DNA of 64,000 nt from SAR324 cluster bacterium (GTDB lineage Bacteria > SAR324 > XYD2-FULL-50-16), in contig JANQGX010000016.1 of assembly GCA_028282885.1 (NCBI GenBank), forward strand, positions 186,001 to 250,000. The letters run 5' to 3'. A program made the position numbers and the translations under genes. Position 1 is the stretch's first letter. Each line of letters starts with the position of its first letter. A model generated the notes under the pieces. That model saw nothing but the letters and a program-made list of their open reading frames with translations. It ran no database searches and was not told the DNA's origin. Shown one piece after another: positions 63,412 to 64,000 of the stretch.

Positions 63412-64000
63412 TTAGCTTACAAGGGGAATGTTGATGGTGAATGAGGTTCCTTTCCCGAAACGGGTATCCACCGATATGTTGCCTCCAATCTCTTCAACAG
63501 CGGATTTAACGGTACCCATGCCCACTCCTCGCCCTGATATGCTGGATACCTGTTTGACTGTCGAAAAACCGGGTGCAAAAATCAATTGCAATACCTGCTC
63601 TTCTGACAAGGATTCAACCTCATCTGTTGTAACAATCTCTTTTTCCACGGCCATCTTTTTTATCTGGTCAGAATCCATTCCCTGGCCATCATCCGCAATT
63701 GACAGGGTCAACAGGTTTTCATCTGCCAGGGCTTCGATTCTCAGGTTTCCTGTCAGGGGTTTACCGGCAAGGGATCTGATCACCGGCTCTTCAAGCCCGT
63801 GATCAATGCAGTTCCGCACCAAATGCACGAGGTTGACCAACAGTTCCTCGAACTTTTTCATATCCACTTCAACATCGGTACCGGAAAGCTCAACCCGGAC
63901 TTCCTTCTCCAGTTTCAACGCCAGTTCTTCGGCTATTTTTCGATAGCGCCTGAAAACGGGGGCAACTGCCTGCCGGCTGACAATATCGAGTTTTTCGTCC
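63412..64000 (-). CDS. CheA-like histidine kinase, C-terminal part (runs off the edge)
   Basis: The gene continues beyond position 64000; 196 residues are visible. It shows the end of a CheA-type dimerisation region (DIVSRQAVAPVFRRYRKIAEELALK, close to 64000) and a complete CheA-type ATPase domain: N-box VHLVRNCIDHGLEEP, G1 SIADDGQGMD, then FAPGFSTVKQVSSISGRGVGMGTVKSAVEE and GTSFTINIPLVS. The protein stops right there, with no CheW-like P5 domain, which normal CheA proteins carry. The ORF's apparent TTG start at 63918 is not the real start. It may phosphorylate an unlinked receiver rather than couple to chemoreceptors. Confidence 0.75.
   Translation of the reverse strand, partial: DEKLDIVSRQAVAPVFRRYRKIAEELALKLEKEVRVELSGTDVEVDMKKFEELLVNLVHLVRNCIDHGLEEPVIRSLAGKPLTGNLRIEALADENLLTLSIADDGQGMDSDQIKKMAVEKEIVTTDEVESLSEEQVLQLIFAPGFSTVKQVSSISGRGVGMGTVKSAVEEIGGNISVDTRFGKGTSFTINIPLVS

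Noticed and set aside
1..64000. CRISPR arrays, prophage or rRNA operons
   Set aside because: No spaced direct repeats, phage structural genes or rRNA-like stretches were seen anywhere in the window.

Overview
The window reads as chromosome from a Gram-negative bacterium of moderate GC content. Several proteins have lipobox signal peptides, and there are sigma-54-type, partner-switching and two-component regulators, an HD-GYP protein and an envelope-oriented gene set. The mixture (hybrid kinases with a lipobox and 7TMR-DISM sensor, malonyl-CoA decarboxylase, SpoIIE-type phosphatase, Na/Pi transporter with a PhoU-like protein) suggests a deltaproteobacteria-like or spirochaete-like lineage. That placement is a guess; there is no rRNA here to anchor it. 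No tRNA, rRNA, CRISPR array or phage was seen. The one clear mobile element is an IS630-type insertion sequence.

Layout. 0-3.5 kb (minus): two paired cation:proton antiporters, a PtsN-like EIIA protein and a P-II-like protein. 3.9-7.2 kb: a small XRE regulator, CutA, an Ntn-type asparaginase and an aminotransferase. 7.5-11.2 kb (minus): a partner-switching set (RsbW-like kinase, STAS antagonist, CBS-SpoIIE phosphatase) with a glycosyltransferase between. 11.8-19.5 kb (plus): adenosine-specific kinase family protein, TGS GTPase, malonyl-CoA decarboxylase, M20 peptidase plus YfcC-type carrier, YbaK deacylase and an unknown gene. 19.9-26.8 kb: a large cadherin-like repeat lipoprotein, nitroreductase, TetR regulator with MATE exporter, and a small membrane protein. 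27.3-32.6 kb (minus): flavin-dependent oxidoreductase, twin-kinase hybrid histidine kinase and a sigma-54 activator without receiver. 33-37.5 kb: lysoplasmalogenase-like protein, unknown lipoprotein, a 35-residue ORF and an acyl-CoA synthetase. 37.76-38.99 kb: the IS630 element. 39-42 kb: GAF-GAF-HD-GYP protein, LUD-domain protein and a small secreted peptide.

42.6-48.3 kb (minus) is the most interesting region. An unusually long ECF-like sigma factor, a zinc-finger membrane anti-sigma factor, a large M48 metallopeptidase-TPR-caspase fusion and a leucine-rich-repeat lipoprotein form an apparent operon. A sigma-70-type promoter with a perfect -10 element inside a 15-bp palindrome lies upstream. 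I read it as a protease-linked envelope signalling or cell-fate system.

49-64 kb: a cyclic-nucleotide-binding-like coiled-coil protein with a partner gene, PAP2 phosphatase, LysA, PhoU-like protein and Na/Pi cotransporter downstream of an 11-bp-period Pho-box-like array, a second lipobox 7TMR-DISM hybrid kinase, a YdjM-like membrane protein, acetyl-CoA synthetase, and a CheA-like kinase cut by the window edge.
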